Below are positions 8,859-20,590 of a stretch of DNA of 54,767 nt, piece after piece. Source of the DNA: Gammaproteobacteria bacterium (GTDB lineage Bacteria > Pseudomonadota > Gammaproteobacteria > Pseudomonadales > PIVM01); the NCBI GenBank assembly GCA_003353945.1, contig PIVM01000023.1:1-54767 (forward strand), given 5' to 3'. The translations under genes and the position numbers were made by a program. How positions within the stretch are numbered: the stretch's first letter is position 1; every line of letters starts with the position of its first letter. The notes under the pieces were generated by a model. That model was not told where the DNA came from. It was given only the letters and a program-made list of their open reading frames with translations, and did no database searches.

Positions 8859-9521
8859 TCAGTTGCTGTCTAGGTTTAATGTTGGAAACATCTGGCTAAC
8901 CAGGTGTTCGATTAGTTTTCTTTGATTCTCAATGCCCTCGTTGGAGGTTGGATCAGAACCAAACACTTCTTTGAGCAGTGGCGCTAGAGCGAAGTGCCCA
9001 AAGGAGAGATGAATAAAAAGGGCAGAAATAAAGGGGTAGCTACTTGTTTCCCAATCGGTGTTGTTTGTCCCCGAGTCCAGTTTGGTCACAATTTCTTCCA
9101 GTAGGGGACGGAACCATTTGCTGGCAATTTTCTTCAGATATTCACCGTCAGAAATGGCTTCAAGATAAATCAGGCGCGAGACATGGGGGCGTTCATGGAG
9201 GTGCTCCATTATGAAGCTGATGATCTCTTTGTAGGATGCCTCGCCATTATTATTGAATGGATATTCTTTCAGTGCCTCGATAATCGGCTGGAGCCCCTGG
9301 TCCAACACCGCTTCATAAAGCGCATTTTTGTTTTTGTAGTAGTTATAGAGGGTCGCTACATTCACGCCTGCGGCGTCGGCAATCTGTCTTACTCGGGCGC
9401 CTTGTTGTCCGTATCTTGCAAAGACCTGTTCGGCTGCATCCAGGATAACACGCTGGGTAAAAGCGGCACGTTCAGCCGAAGCAGCCTCTCTGACAGAAGC
9501 GTATTTTGGGTTCTCTATCAT
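8859..9521 (-). CDS. TetR/AcrR-family transcriptional regulator
   Basis: 220 aa. The N-terminal TetR helix-turn-helix is clear: ILDAAEQVFARYG, then IADAAGVNVATLYNYYKNK. The variable C-terminal ligand domain has no recognisable specificity. The gene is transcribed first, ahead of the FAD oxidoreductase 62 nt downstream, and a 32-bp palindrome lies 70 nt before its start. That arrangement fits a self-regulated TetR unit induced by a small molecule, plausibly the substrate of the oxidoreductase or the P450. The ribosome site before the ATG is weak. Confidence 0.93.
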   Translation of the reverse strand: MIENPKYASVREAASAERAAFTQRVILDAAEQVFARYGQQGARVRQIADAAGVNVATLYNYYKNKNALYEAVLDQGLQPIIEALKEYPFNNNGEASYKEIISFIMEHLHERPHVSRLIYLEAISDGEYLKKIASKWFRPLLEEIVTKLDSGTNNTDWETSSYPFISALFIHLSFGHFALAPLLKEVFGSDPTSNEGIENQRKLIEHLVSQMFPTLNLDSN

Positions 9522-9590
9522 AGTTGATAAGCCATATTTTTAGCTGAAAGCCGTGATTTCGCGGTTCTTGGTGTTATCAGTAATAATAGA

Positions 9591-9622
9591 ATAAACGTTT
9601 GTTTATCTAAACAAATGTTTAT
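9591..9622. promoter_or_regulatory. Operator-like palindrome upstream of the TetR gene
   Basis: The left arm ataaacgtttgttta (9591-9605) and right arm taaacaaatgtttat (9608-9622) are reverse complements with one mismatch, separated by 2 nt. Each arm carries an internal near-palindrome, so the site could hold two TetR dimers. It is the strongest dyad in the module and the expected place for autoregulation. Confidence 0.8.
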
Positions 9623-10608
9623 TCGCGATCATGATCATTCTACCCGGAATTTGATCAGCGTCAACTATTATCCTAGCGTTTTATTTTGTTTTGCCGCTCG
9701 CCCTGCCGGCGGACATTAAGCATCTAATTGAAATTTATTAGGTTATTGTGAGAACGAAAAATAGATAATCAATCGCAAACCAATCTTAGCGAAAGGGTTG
9801 AGTGCCTGATCAATAGAAAAGACGTAGAATCTTGGCCGTCAATGGCTCGGTTATTAAAACAGCTTATATTCTCCGAACAGTGGTCATATTTTGCTAGGAT
9901 GCGAGCGCATTGAAAAAAATCACCGTTTTTGTGTCTCAATTGCATGGTGTAATTAGCCAAGCCACATTGGATTTGCGGGTTGTTTCACATTCAACAGGCG
10001 AAAGGAACATGGCGATAAAACACCTGGGCATTGTGAATGATTAAAAGTCTTCACCAAAGCACACAGCCTATATCCCCTTATATGATGCGGCTTATTTATC
10101 GATCAAACCGTGCAGATAACCTGCAATTTCTCATCTGCTCAGCAAGCAATAGAAAATACTCTGGCACTATGAATCGATACCAAAATGCAAGGCCTGCAAC
10201 ACACAAACAACATAGCTATCACATTGATATATATGCTGTTTATATATTTATTAACAGCACTAAAACAGCAATCGCATTATATGAAATATAGCCCTCTCCC
10301 CACAGCGCTTCCGACGTTAAGTTCTATCAGAAGGTTGATTAAAAGCGCCTGAACAGCGAAAATGCGTGGTTCGACAGATATATTGAGAATGTAGGCTAAA
10401 TTACGAGTTCACGTTGATCATCCAAGCTCACATTAATTTAAGGGGCAATAATACGAATCAACAATAATAGATACCCTCCTATTATTTGCGGGAATCCCCT
10501 CCCTCAATGTTCGTGATTAACCCCGTCTTAAAGTACGACACATGTTGTAGCATGGCGCCGCTGAAACAGAATAATGCGCGTTAGGGTAGTTTGTTGGAGA
10601 TAATTTGT
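9623..10608. other. Long intergenic region between the TetR operator and gltB
   Basis: Nearly 1 kb without a supported gene. Short open frames (63 codons on minus at 9769-9960, 84 codons on plus at 10037-10291) have no ribosome site or family likeness. Visible structure is limited to a gatcatgatc palindrome at about 9627-9636 and the inverted repeat at 10463-10486 near gltB. The stretch separates the P450 module from the core gltBD operon and may be decayed or regulatory DNA. Confidence 0.45.
10463..10486. promoter_or_regulatory. Inverted repeat aataatag-N8-ctattatt upstream of gltB
   Basis: Perfect 8-bp arms with an 8-nt spacer, about 120 nt before the gltB start. It could be an operator or a leader hairpin in the gltBD promoter region. 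No regulator can be named. Confidence 0.3.
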
Positions 10609-13600
10609 ATGACCCATAAGAAGACCGTTCAAGCCTTGCAGGCCCCATTGAAAAAACATGGGCTATATGACCCTGCAAATGAAAAAGACAGCTGTGGCGT
10701 TGGTTTTGTAGCTGACATGAAGGGCCGCCCAAGCCATGAGATCGTCCAGGAGGCAGCCCACGCATTAAGACGCATGGATCATCGAGGCGGCTGTGGCTGC
10801 GAAGCAAATACCGGAGACGGATGCGGCATACTTACTGCGCTACCGGAATCGTTCTTCAGGAAGATCGCAAAATCCGAGCTTGATGTCGAGCTGCCTGCCA
10901 AAGGCAAATTTGCTGTCGGTAATGTTTTTCTTCCGCAGATTGATAAAGAGCGTGAACACTGCAAAGAGATCATCCAGCGCATCACTGAAGAGCAGGGTCA
11001 AAAATTTATTGGCTGGCGTAAAGTACCTATTGAGCCGACAACGGCTGATGTCGGCCCTACAGCGTTGGCATCTATGCCGCATATCGAACAGATTTTCATA
11101 GCGGCGGGCGGCGGTGTTGATGGGGATGATTTTGAACGCCAGCTCTGCATTATTCGAAAACTCAGTAGCCGCACCTTGCGACATGAATCTGATTCCTCCC
11201 AAGCCGGATTGTTTTTTGTCTGCACGTTGTCAACCAAAGTGATTGTTTATAAGGGCATGTTAACGCCAGATCAGTTGATGCCGTTTTATCCTGATTTGAG
11301 AGATACAGATTACCAGACGCACTTGGCCATGGTGCATTCGCGCTTCAGCACCAATACCTTTCCATCCTGGTGCCGGGCACAGCCCAACCGTTTTATGAGC
11401 CATAACGGTGAGATCAATACCCGTAAGGGCAATATTAACTGGATGCATGCCCGCGAAGGCGTGGTTGAAAGCAAATACTTTGGCGAAGAACTGAAAAAAC
11501 TGTTCCCCATTGTCGAACCAGACTGTTCCGATTCCGGTAACTTCGATAATGTCCTGGAATTTATGCTGATGAACGGACGCACACTACAGGAAGCCATCAT
11601 GCTGATGGTTCCTGAAGCCTGGCAAAATGACGAGGCGATGTCGCAGGAAAAACGCGATTTCTACCAATTCAATTCAGCCATTATGGAACCCTGGGACGGC
11701 CCTGCGTCCATTGCCTTTACTGATGGCCATTATATCGGCGCTGTACTCGACAGAAACGGTTTACGACCCAGCCGCTATTACATTACTCACGATGATAAAG
11801 TCATTATGGCCTCAGAGGTCGGCGTCTTACCGGTTGAGCCGGAAAACATTAAAGCCAAGGGTCGCCTACAGCCAGGCAAAATGTTCTTGCTTGATTTTGA
11901 ACAGGGTCGATTGATGGGTGATGAGGAGATCAAATCCACATTCGCCAAAGCACGCCCCTACGGTGAGTGGATAGGCAAACAACAGGTAGACTTTGCTGAG
12001 CTTCACACCAATGAAGAAGCGCACGGGTTTTATCCAGAGTCGTTACTGGACCGCATGCGTGCCTTTGGTTTTACCACCGAAACCCTGCAATTCATGTTGC
12101 TGCCGCTGGTCAAACAGCTGCGAGATCCCGTGGGCTCCATGGGCAACGACAGCGCCCTGGCCTGCCTGTCTGATAAACCGCGCATGATTTACGATTACTT
12201 CAAGCAGTTGTTTGCCCAGGTAACCAATCCGGCCATTGACTCGATTCGCGAAGAAGTCATCATGTCGCTGGAATGTTATATTGGACCAGAGGGTAACCTT
12301 CTGGAAACAACTGAACAACATGCACATCGCCTGCGTTTACCGCACCCAATTCTGACCAATGAAGAATTAAACGCCTTACGTCATATCGATTACCGAGGCT
12401 GGAAATCCACGGTAATCGATATCACTTATCCTCGATCCGAAGGCACATCGGGTCTGGAAAAAACCTTACAGCGCATTTGCAAAGAAGCCAGTCAGGCAAT
12501 TATTGATAAAAGCAGCTTGATCATTCTATCTGACCGTGCAGTCAGCGCAGAACGCGTGCCAGCAAGCACCTTGCTAGCTGCTGGCGCCGTCCACCATCAT
12601 TTGGTTAAGGCCTCAGAGCGAACCAAAATCGGCATCGTGGTTGAAAGCGGCGAAGCGCGCGAAGTACATCATCACTGTATGCTGATTGGTTTCGGTGTCG
12701 ATGCCATCAACCCTTACCTTGCCTTTGAGGCGTTATGGCAAGCACAGCGCGATAGTTTATTGCCAGAAGAAGCTTACGACAGTGACGATAAAATTGTCGC
12801 GCTCTATCGCAAAGCGGTTGCCAAGGGCATGTTAAAAGTGATGGCCAAAATGGGTATCTCCACTCTGCAATCCTATAAAGGCGCTCAGATATTCGAGGCT
12901 GTAGGCATTGCCGACGATGTCATCAACCGTTGTTTTGTCGGCACCCCAAGCAGAGTACAGGGCGTAAGCCTCCCCGTGCTAGCCGAAGAAAGTCTGCGAC
13001 GACACACGCTGGCTTATCCAGACCGTGACATACAACAAATCCCGGTATTGCCAAATCCTGGCGATATGCAATGGCGCGCCAATGGTGAGCGCCATATGTG
13101 GAATCCAAACACCATCTCGACACTACAACACGCAACAAGCACCAATAATCAGGAAACGTACAAACGATTTGCCAAAGCTTCAAATGAAGAGGCGACTCGG
13201 GGCTGTACATTGCGCGGCCTGATGGCCTTCAAAGAGAACGTCAACGGTGGCCCGATTCCCACTGATGATGTGGAACCGGCTAAAGACATCGTCAAGCGCT
13301 TTTGCACCGGCGCCATGAGTTTTGGTTCTATCTCCCAGGAAAGTCACGAATCATTGGCATTGGCAATGAACAGACTGGGCGGCAAATCAAATACGGGCGA
13401 AGGCGGCGAAGACGCCAAACGATTTGAACCCCTACCCAATGGTGATTCCAAGCGTTCAGCCATTAAGCAGGTCGCTTCCGGACGTTTTGGTGTTACCGCC
13501 CACTACCTGGCCAATGCCGATGAAATTCAGATTAAAATTTCTCAAGGCGCAAAGCCTGGCGAGGGTGGCGAATTGCCCGGCGGCAAAGTCGATGACTATA

Positions 13601-15243
13601 TCGCCAAACTGCGACATTCCACACCCGGCGTAGGCCTGATCAGCCCGCCGCCACATCATGATATCTACTCCATTGAAGATATGGCGCAACTGATCCACGA
13701 TTTGAAAAACGCCAACAAATACGCCCGCATCAGTGTCAAGCTGGTAGCCGAAATGGGCGTTGGCACCATTGCCGCCGGCGTGACCAAAGCCAAGGCAGAT
13801 CATATTGTGATTGCCGGCCACGATGGTGGTACGGGCGCATCCCCACTGACCTCAATTAAACATGCCGGATTGCCATGGGAACTGGGCATTGCTGAAACAC
13901 ACCAAACCCTGGTATTGAATGATCTGCGCTCTCGTGTCGTACTGCAAACAGACGGGCAAATAAAAACCGGACGCGATGTCGCCATTGCGGCGCTACTGGG
14001 GGCAGAGGAATTTGGTTTTGCCACAGCACCCTTAATTACTTTGGGCTGCGTTATGATGCGCAAATGCCACCTCAACACCTGCCCGGTGGGCATCGCCACA
14101 CAAGACACTGAATTGCGCAAGAAATTCAAGGGCAAACCGGAACATGTCGTTAATTACTTCTTTATGCTGGCTGAAGAACTGCGTGAAATTATGGCGCAAC
14201 TGGGCTTTCGCACCATCAATGAAATGGTCGGACGTAGCGATGTATTGGAAATGGATGCTGCCATTAGTCATTGGAAGGCAGACGGCCTTGATCTAACGGC
14301 CATACTGGAGCCCGCTCAAAAACCTCACGATGAAGTCGGCACCTATCAATTTATGGCGCAGGATCACGCTCTAGAACTGGCTCTTGATAACGAAATCATC
14401 CAACGCGCCCAACCCGCATTGGAGAACGGTGACAAAGTCAAAATGGAGTTGCCGATAATCAATATCAATCGTGTTGTCGGCACCATGCTGTCAAATGAGA
14501 TAGTCAGAAAGTATGGCGCTAACGGTCTGCCAGAAGATACGATTCATATTAAGCTGAACGGCTCTGCGGGCCAAAGCCTGGGCGCATTTTTAACAAAAGG
14601 GGTCACCATTGAGGTCGAGGGTGATGCCAACGACTTTGTTGCTAAAGGGCTTAGCGGCGGTCGTGTTGTTATTTATCCACCCAAGCAAAGCAGTTTTAAT
14701 GCTGAAGAGAATATCCTGATCGGCAATGTTGTTCTGTACGGCGCTACGCAAGGTGAAGCGTTTTTCCGGGGCATTGCTGCTGAACGTTTCTGTGTCAGAA
14801 ACAGTGGTGCCAGTACCGTTATTGAAGGTATCGGCGATCATGGCTGTGAGTACATGACGGGCGGTCGAGTCGTTGTGTTAGGCCAGGTGGGACGCAACTT
14901 CGCTGCTGGCATGAGTGGTGGCATTGCCTATATCCTCAATGAAAAGGGCGACTTTAACCAACGCTGCAATATGGGTATGGTTGAACTTGAAAAACTAGAA
15001 GCTGATGAAGATATTACCGAACTGAAATCTCTTATTGAAAAACACGCGCAATATACCGACTCACCGGTTGCTCAGCGCCTGCTGTCAGATTGGGAAAAAT
15101 CTATCTCCCAATTCGTTAAAGTCATGCCAACGGACTACAAGCGTGTATTAATGGAGCAAAAGAACACGCAGAACGTATCTGAGGAAACCGGCAGTCCATC
15201 TACAGACTCTAATACAGGCACTAATTCCGCTGCAGCGGTATAA
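10609..15243 (+). CDS. gltB: Glutamate synthase (NADPH) large subunit
   Basis: Makes glutamate from glutamine and 2-oxoglutarate with GltD; a core ammonium-assimilation enzyme. From ATG 10609 it has 1544 aa, slightly longer than E. coli GltB. An open frame extends to a TTG at 10591, but GGAG at 10595-10598 fits ATG 10609. Domains run in the normal order. First is a class II amidotransferase whose catalytic Cys is C29 (DSCGVGF), implying removal of a 28-residue propeptide. A central domain follows, then the FMN synthase domain with [17 protein letters not shown] and the [3Fe-4S] pattern C-x5-C-x4-C (around 14047-14082). The last part is the GXGXG beta-helix. gltD follows after 29 nt. Confidence 0.98.
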   Translation: MTHKKTVQALQAPLKKHGLYDPANEKDSCGVGFVADMKGRPSHEIVQEAAHALRRMDHRGGCGCEANTGDGCGILTALPESFFRKIAKSELDVELPAKGKFAVGNVFLPQIDKEREHCKEIIQRITEEQGQKFIGWRKVPIEPTTADVGPTALASMPHIEQIFIAAGGGVDGDDFERQLCIIRKLSSRTLRHESDSSQAGLFFVCTLSTKVIVYKGMLTPDQLMPFYPDLRDTDYQTHLAMVHSRFSTNTFPSWCRAQPNRFMSHNGEINTRKGNINWMHAREGVVESKYFGEELKKLFPIVEPDCSDSGNFDNVLEFMLMNGRTLQEAIMLMVPEAWQNDEAMSQEKRDFYQFNSAIMEPWDGPASIAFTDGHYIGAVLDRNGLRPSRYYITHDDKVIMASEVGVLPVEPENIKAKGRLQPGKMFLLDFEQGRLMGDEEIKSTFAKARPYGEWIGKQQVDFAELHTNEEAHGFYPESLLDRMRAFGFTTETLQFMLLPLVKQLRDPVGSMGNDSALACLSDKPRMIYDYFKQLFAQVTNPAIDSIREEVIMSLECYIGPEGNLLETTEQHAHRLRLPHPILTNEELNALRHIDYRGWKSTVIDITYPRSEGTSGLEKTLQRICKEASQAIIDKSSLIILSDRAVSAERVPASTLLAAGAVHHHLVKASERTKIGIVVESGEAREVHHHCMLIGFGVDAINPYLAFEALWQAQRDSLLPEEAYDSDDKIVALYRKAVAKGMLKVMAKMGISTLQSYKGAQIFEAVGIADDVINRCFVGTPSRVQGVSLPVLAEESLRRHTLAYPDRDIQQIPVLPNPGDMQWRANGERHMWNPNTISTLQHATSTNNQETYKRFAKASNEEATRGCTLRGLMAFKENVNGGPIPTDDVEPAKDIVKRFCTGAMSFGSISQESHESLALAMNRLGGKSNTGEGGEDAKRFEPLPNGDSKRSAIKQVASGRFGVTAHYLANADEIQIKISQGAKPGEGGELPGGKVDDYIAKLRHSTPGVGLISPPPHHDIYSIEDMAQLIHDLKNANKYARISVKLVAEMGVGTIAAGVTKAKADHIVIAGHDGGTGASPLTSIKHAGLPWELGIAETHQTLVLNDLRSRVVLQTDGQIKTGRDVAIAALLGAEEFGFATAPLITLGCVMMRKCHLNTCPVGIATQDTELRKKFKGKPEHVVNYFFMLAEELREIMAQLGFRTINEMVGRSDVLEMDAAISHWKADGLDLTAILEPAQKPHDEVGTYQFMAQDHALELALDNEIIQRAQPALENGDKVKMELPIININRVVGTMLSNEIVRKYGANGLPEDTIHIKLNGSAGQSLGAFLTKGVTIEVEGDANDFVAKGLSGGRVVIYPPKQSSFNAEENILIGNVVLYGATQGEAFFRGIAAERFCVRNSGASTVIEGIGDHGCEYMTGGRVVVLGQVGRNFAAGMSGGIAYILNEKGDFNQRCNMGMVELEKLEADEDITELKSLIEKHAQYTDSPVAQRLLSDWEKSISQFVKVMPTDYKRVLMEQKNTQNVSEETGSPSTDSNTGTNSAAAV

Positions 15244-15272
15244 CAGTCATAAGCGGAGAAGAGTGAAGAATT

Positions 15273-16730
15273 ATGGGTAAACCAACTGGCTTTAAAGAAT
15301 TTACACGTGACCCCGCGCCTTACCGTGACACTGGGACACGCATGCTGGATTATGGCGAGCTATATCCACCAGCCGATGTAGAGAAACTAACAACACAGGC
15401 ATCGCGTTGCATGGACTGCGGTGTCGCATTCTGTCAATCCAAGGATGGCTGCCCGGTATGCAATGTCTGTCCAGAATGGAATGATCTGGTTTATCGCGAT
15501 CAGTGGAAAGATGCACTGAACCGTCTGCACAATACTAATAATTTCCCGGAGTTTACCGGCCGCGTATGCCCCGCCCCTTGCGAGGGCTCCTGTGTATTGG
15601 GCAACGTGGACAAAGCAGTCACAATTAAAAATATTGAATTTGCCATCATCGAACGCGGTTTCGAAGAAGGATGGGTAAATCCTCAAGTACCGACATTCAG
15701 AACCGGCAAAAAAATAGCTGTGGTTGGTTCCGGCCCTGCAGGCTTAGCCGCCGCCGCACAACTTAATCAGCTTGGCCACCAGGTAACCGTTTACGAACGC
15801 TCAGACCGTATCGGCGGCTTATTAATGTACGGCATTCCGAATATGAAACTGGGCAAAGACATCGTTGATCGGCGTGTCAATCTGCTGCGTGAAGAAGGTA
15901 TTGCGTTTGTCACCGAAGCGGATGTCGGCGGCACAGGCCCTAATGCGATTGAGCAAAAGCAACTACGCGATGATAACGATGCCGTACTGTTTTGCACCGG
16001 CGCCACCCGCGCCAGAGATCTGCCCATTGAAAACCGGGAGCTGAAGGGCATTCATCTGGCGATGGAATTTCTCCACGCCAATACCAAAAGCCTGCTGGAT
16101 TCTAATCTGGAAGACGGCAATTACATTTCAGCCAAAGATAAAAATGTGATTGTAATCGGCGGTGGCGATACCGGTACCGATTGTATCGCCACATCAATCC
16201 GCCATGGCGCAAAGAACGTGGTTAATTTTGAGCTATTGCCACAACCCACCGATGAGCGCCAGGCAGACAACCCCTGGCCGCTTTGGCCCAAGATTATGAG
16301 GGTTGATTACGGCCACGGTGAAGCAGCACAGAAATTCGGCGAGGACCCGCGTGAATATTGCATTTTAAGCAAGGGGTTTATCGGTGACGAAAACGGCAAA
16401 CTTACCGGCATCAAAACCGTCAATGTCGAATGGATGAAAAAAGACGGCGAGTTCACCATGCATGAAATCGACGGCTCAGAAAAAGTCTGGGATGCTGATC
16501 TGATACTACTTTCCATGGGATTCCTCGGCCCTGAGCACTATGCCGTTGAATCACTGGGTGTGGAAGTCGATGAACGCTCGAACTACAAAGCAGAGTATGG
16601 CAATTTCGCTACCAATGTACCCGGCATTTTTGCGGCAGGTGATTGTCGCCGTGGACAATCCCTGGTGGTACGGGCAATCGACGAAGGACGCCGAGCAGCC
16701 AGTGCTGTCGACCAATTCCTGATGACATAG
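15273..16730 (+). CDS. gltD: Glutamate synthase (NADPH) small subunit
   Basis: 485 aa. Supplies electrons from NADPH to GltB. The N-terminal cysteine clusters that ligate two [4Fe-4S] centres are visible ([16 protein letters not shown], then CPAPCEGSC). The FAD-binding [11 protein letters not shown] follows, then the NADPH-binding [10 protein letters not shown], and a C-terminal [16 protein letters not shown] that closes the FAD site. The start has a strong GGAGAAGAG ribosome site. It forms a two-gene operon with gltB, closed by the long hairpin at 16761-16795. Confidence 0.98.
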   Translation: MGKPTGFKEFTRDPAPYRDTGTRMLDYGELYPPADVEKLTTQASRCMDCGVAFCQSKDGCPVCNVCPEWNDLVYRDQWKDALNRLHNTNNFPEFTGRVCPAPCEGSCVLGNVDKAVTIKNIEFAIIERGFEEGWVNPQVPTFRTGKKIAVVGSGPAGLAAAAQLNQLGHQVTVYERSDRIGGLLMYGIPNMKLGKDIVDRRVNLLREEGIAFVTEADVGGTGPNAIEQKQLRDDNDAVLFCTGATRARDLPIENRELKGIHLAMEFLHANTKSLLDSNLEDGNYISAKDKNVIVIGGGDTGTDCIATSIRHGAKNVVNFELLPQPTDERQADNPWPLWPKIMRVDYGHGEAAQKFGEDPREYCILSKGFIGDENGKLTGIKTVNVEWMKKDGEFTMHEIDGSEKVWDADLILLSMGFLGPEHYAVESLGVEVDERSNYKAEYGNFATNVPGIFAAGDCRRGQSLVVRAIDEGRRAASAVDQFLMT

Positions 16731-16760
16731 CGCATGCGTTAGCTAGCACGATAAAACCCC

Positions 16761-16795
16761 TTGAACCCTCTCCCAATCCCTGGGAGAGGGTTCAA
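16761..16795 (+). terminator. Perfect 15-bp hairpin after gltD
   Basis: Arms ttgaaccctctccca and tgggagagggttcaa pair perfectly around a 5-nt loop, 30 nt past the gltD stop. There is only a weak T tract, so it may block 3' exonucleases as much as terminate. It shares the 12-mer aaccctctccca with the hairpin after the HtrA gene (28608-28638). Confidence 0.7.
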
Positions 16796-17145
16796 AATCT
16801 TTCAAATTTGAAACGCCTTTGATATCCACTATTGAGATAGCTCTTAACAACCTACATTGGTCTCACCTTTCACCTTTCACACTGCACACTGCACATGCTT
16901 TCACTCGCCGCCTTATGAGCGCAAACAGATAATAGCTGCTGAGATGCTTCCCCTTACAAACTGAAATATTTTCTTAAAACAAGAGATTAAGTATCAGCGG
17001 CCTTTTCCGTACGACGTTTCATGCTTCGAAATCTACGCATTATGTTATGGCGAACAGGTAAATTGTGGTATAAAGAACAGCGACATAGAATAAAACAACT
17101 TCAGCAATAACGCTTTATTATCAGGGATATAAAACCGTACTACCG
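16796..17145. other. Intergenic region gltD-moaA
   Basis: No supported gene. It contains the short heptamer repeats at 16864-16898 and presumably the moaA promoter. The palindromic and AT-rich stretches show no clear regulator site. A molybdenum-cofactor riboswitch was looked for but not recognised. Confidence 0.35.
16864..16898. repeat. Tandem 7-bp repeats
   Basis: Five consecutive heptamers: caccttt twice, cacactg twice, then cacatgc. Each begins with cac, giving a 7-bp period over 35 bp. This may be a slipped-strand simple repeat; function unknown. Confidence 0.5.
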
Positions 17146-18150
17146 ATGAACTTATTAGAAGGCCAATCGCTGACAGACGCATTTGACCGTCAGATCAATT
17201 ATGTACGCCTCTCGGTTACTGACCGTTGTGATTTTCGCTGTGTTTATTGCATGGCAGAAAACATGCAGTTTATCCCCAGACAGCAGATTCTTACCCTGGA
17301 AGAAATTGCCATGGTGGCAAGGGCGTTTACCGAACTGGGCGTAACCAAGATCAGATTGACCGGCGGTGAACCATTGGTGCGCAAGAATATCCTTTCCCTG
17401 TTTCACTCCCTCAGCGAACTCACTGGCCTTGAAGAGCTATTATTAACAACCAACGGTTCACGATTAGCTAGCTATGCGAATCAACTGAAGGCAGCCAATG
17501 TCAAACGCATTAATGTGAGTCTTGACAGTCTGCATCCCGATAAATTTCGCCAATTCACACGAAACGGCAATCTGCATAACGTCATACAGGGCATTGATGC
17601 AGCGTGCAATCTCGGCTTTGAACGTATCAAAATCAATGCAGTCGTCCTAAAGGATCGTAACGATGATGAGATCGTTGACCTAGTAGATTTCGCACGACAA
17701 AGGCATATCGATATCTCCTTCATTGAAGAAATGCCCCTTGGAAATATCGAAGAACATGACCGGGCAAATAGTTTTATTTCAAACAACGATATTCGCACGA
17801 CGATTGCAGAACACTACCCGTTAGAAAAGTGCACGCTAGATACGGGTGGTCCCGCACGATATTACCAAATGGCTGACAGTTCCAGCCGAATTGGCTTTAT
17901 TTCCCCACACACTCACAATTTCTGTGACACTTGCAACCGCGTTCGCCTTACAGTTGATGGGCGTCTACTTTTGTGCCTTGGCAATGAGGATTCCGTCGAT
18001 CTAAGAGCCATTTTGCGCCGCTATCCTGGAGAAATCACTCCGCTTAAAAATGCCATTATAAAGGCCGTACTAAATAAACCAGAACGGCATTATTTTGATG
18101 TAAATGATGACCCGCAAGTTGTAAGATTTATGAATATGACGGGCGGTTAA
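17146..18150 (+). CDS. moaA: GTP 3',8-cyclase (molybdenum cofactor biosynthesis protein A)
   Basis: Radical-SAM enzyme of 334 aa that converts GTP to 3',8-cyclo-7,8-dihydro-GTP, the first step of molybdopterin synthesis. The N-terminal [4Fe-4S]-SAM motif is C28-x3-C32-x2-C35 (CDFRCVYC). The GGEP motif appears in [10 protein letters not shown]. The second, substrate-binding cluster is CDTCNRVR...LLC near residues 262-279. The protein ends in the conserved Gly-Gly needed for activity. No other moa or moe gene adjoins it, so the rest of the pathway is elsewhere. The ribosome site is weak. Identification is secure. Confidence 0.97.
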   Translation: MNLLEGQSLTDAFDRQINYVRLSVTDRCDFRCVYCMAENMQFIPRQQILTLEEIAMVARAFTELGVTKIRLTGGEPLVRKNILSLFHSLSELTGLEELLLTTNGSRLASYANQLKAANVKRINVSLDSLHPDKFRQFTRNGNLHNVIQGIDAACNLGFERIKINAVVLKDRNDDEIVDLVDFARQRHIDISFIEEMPLGNIEEHDRANSFISNNDIRTTIAEHYPLEKCTLDTGGPARYYQMADSSSRIGFISPHTHNFCDTCNRVRLTVDGRLLLCLGNEDSVDLRAILRRYPGEITPLKNAIIKAVLNKPERHYFDVNDDPQVVRFMNMTGG

Positions 18151-18343
18151 AACCCAAGCCTTTGGCTCAAGCAAGCATTTCTGAGGCAGAATGGTAGTAA
18201 GCACTTACATTTGATAAGCTTGCCAATTCTCTGGATTTGAGAAGCCCAGGTTCACAGTATCAGGAAAAGCTCAGCCCAAACCATTTACAGCATTCAATCA
18301 ACGTCTAGACTTCAAAGAAGCTACCCGATCTATCAGCATATTT

Positions 18344-20590
18344 TTGGTACTCATTTTGGCGGCAACAGATACCGTAGTTTCAGAACCACTACTGGACATA
18401 CCCGGCTATACACCGATCAGTGAATTGGGGCATGGAGGGATGGCGACGGTGTATCTAGCCATTCAGGAGTGCTTTGGCCGCAAGGTTGCGCTGAAAGTCA
18501 TGGCACCTGCGCTGGCCGCAGACCCTACTTTTAGCGAACGTTTTTTACGCGAAGCGAAAATCGTTGCCCGACTTTCCCACCCGCACATCGTGGCAGTTTT
18601 TGATGTTGGAGCAGTTAACGATCACCACTATATAGCAATGGAATACCATGCTGGTGGCGACCTAAAAAGCCGAATCGCCAATGGCATACACACGGATGAA
18701 TCACTACTCATTGCCAAACAGATTGCTATGGCCCTGGATTATGCCCACAGCAAGGGTTATATCCACCGCGATGTGAAGCCCGATAATATCTTATTTCGCG
18801 AGGACGGTGGCGCAATATTAACTGATTTCGGCATTGCAAGACCTACGAAAAGCAGCCAGGAGATGACGCAGGCAGGGAAGGTTGTTGGCACACCCAAGTA
18901 TATGAGCCCTGAGCAGGCCAAGGGTATGGAGCTGGACGCACGCGCAGACCTTTATGCACTCGGTGTATTGTTGTTTGAAATGCTGACGGGACATGTGCCC
19001 TATGATGGCAATGACCCAATCGCCATCGGAATCAAACACCTAAAGAATCAAATACCCGAACTACCAGAAGACGTGGCGATTTTTCAGCCTATTATTGATA
19101 AGTTGATGGCGAAGGAGCCACAACAGCGTTTTCAGCGCGGGCAAGAAGTTGTTGACGCCCTGGAACTGATTGAGATGAATCACCAGGGTGGTGTGGTCAG
19201 AGCCAAGATTGATACTATTAGCGCAAGAACACCGTCTTCTGAGCGCAATCGAATCCGCATTCATGCCGAATCAATTCGAGCCGATATCAAGCAACAGGCC
19301 GATTCCACACAAGGAACCGGTGCCATGCTTACCATTGCACTCACCGTTTTTCTACTGCTTGCTGGTGCAGTAACCAGCGTGATACTTGCTCCCCAATTGT
19401 TTCCCACAGTTGAAACACTAATGAGTTTGAATCAACAGTTTTTTGCTCATGATCGCAAACCCACCACCATTACTGAAACCACTCAAACCTCACGTCAACC
19501 ACAGTTCGCTGAGGTGATACCTAACCCCAATACAGCATCACTCAGCACAGATAATAACCCAACAGATACACCCCTTACGCAGGACGCCAATGCTACGCAT
19601 GAGAAAATAACAGCACCAGAACCCGCTATCGCTACAGATAAAAGTGTCCATATTGAAGACCGCTCTCAAAGTGTTGGCCCCCAAAGTGACGACAGCGTGA
19701 TGGGTAAAATAAATATCGTTGCAAAAGGGAAAGCTACCCAATCCGACGAACAAATAGGCGACGAACAAACTGGTGACTCAGCACAGAATGAAATCAGCTC
19801 TACTAATGTTGATACCACACCGCTTTCAGTCCGCACTGAAAAAGCTACAGAACAAGCGTCTACGCCAATTGATCCAACAATAGCTGCCATTGAAAAGCTG
19901 CTCAGTGAAGCAAATGAGGCATTAAACCAACAACGGCTATCCAAACCACCTGGAGACAGTGCACTGGATAAGTACCGCGCCATTCTGGCACTATCACCAG
20001 ACAATGAGGAAGCCAAGCAGGGCATTCAGGCAATAGCGAATAAATACCTCGATCTATCCCAACGTGCTATTGACAAAGAACAACCTGGAGCAGCTAAAAC
20101 ATTTTTAGCACAGGCCCAATCAATATCATCAAATATAACAGACGTTAAATTACGTCAGAAATCGATTATCCAACTAGAAAAACGTCTTGCGGCTAAACGA
20201 GCGGAAGAACTGAAAAAGCAAAAACTTGCAGCTGCCCAAAAGCGTGAGCAAGACAATGCCGACAATGCTGACAACCTGCTTAATAAAGCACGTATTGGCG
20301 GCCTACTTCGCAGTGCACAAAATGCATTTGATCGCAATCATTTGACATCTCCCTCTGAAAACAGTGCGTTAGCAAAATATCAACAAGCCTTAACACTGGA
20401 TAAAAACAACTCCCCTGCTCGGCAGGGGATAAAAAAGATAAGTGAAAAACTGATCAAACAGACACAGCAAGCCGTTGATAGCGGCGACTACGTGAATGCT
20501 AAAGCCCTGCTAGTCGAAGCCATCAAAGTAAATCCTAATGACGGCCGTATTGATCAGCTACGCGAGGCTGTGCAAGAAGCTGGCATCTAA
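18344..20590 (+). CDS. Transmembrane Ser/Thr protein kinase (PknB type) with C-terminal repeat domain
   Basis: 748 aa. The kinase domain (about 20-285) is complete: glycine loop GHGGMATVY (29-37), K51, HRDVKPDN with D143, DFG with D161, and SPEQ in the activation segment. One membrane helix lies at about 327-349, followed by a Ser/Thr/Glu-rich linker. The outer part has two similar segments, each with about 70-80 residues of TPR-like helices (NEALNQQRLSKPP...ALDKYRAIL and NAFDRNHLTSPS...ALAKYQQAL). No ATG precedes the kinase; TTG 18344 or TTG 18356 must serve as the start, and the ribosome site is unclear. A diguanylate cyclase gene follows after 129 nt on the same strand. The signal sensed is unknown. 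Confidence 0.92.
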   Translation: MVLILAATDTVVSEPLLDIPGYTPISELGHGGMATVYLAIQECFGRKVALKVMAPALAADPTFSERFLREAKIVARLSHPHIVAVFDVGAVNDHHYIAMEYHAGGDLKSRIANGIHTDESLLIAKQIAMALDYAHSKGYIHRDVKPDNILFREDGGAILTDFGIARPTKSSQEMTQAGKVVGTPKYMSPEQAKGMELDARADLYALGVLLFEMLTGHVPYDGNDPIAIGIKHLKNQIPELPEDVAIFQPIIDKLMAKEPQQRFQRGQEVVDALELIEMNHQGGVVRAKIDTISARTPSSERNRIRIHAESIRADIKQQADSTQGTGAMLTIALTVFLLLAGAVTSVILAPQLFPTVETLMSLNQQFFAHDRKPTTITETTQTSRQPQFAEVIPNPNTASLSTDNNPTDTPLTQDANATHEKITAPEPAIATDKSVHIEDRSQSVGPQSDDSVMGKINIVAKGKATQSDEQIGDEQTGDSAQNEISSTNVDTTPLSVRTEKATEQASTPIDPTIAAIEKLLSEANEALNQQRLSKPPGDSALDKYRAILALSPDNEEAKQGIQAIANKYLDLSQRAIDKEQPGAAKTFLAQAQSISSNITDVKLRQKSIIQLEKRLAAKRAEELKKQKLAAAQKREQDNADNADNLLNKARIGGLLRSAQNAFDRNHLTSPSENSALAKYQQALTLDKNNSPARQGIKKISEKLIKQTQQAVDSGDYVNAKALLVEAIKVNPNDGRIDQLREAVQEAGI

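Noticed and set aside
10037-10291. 84-codon plus-strand frame between the TetR gene and gltB
   Set aside because: No ribosome site and no protein-like or family pattern; likely chance.
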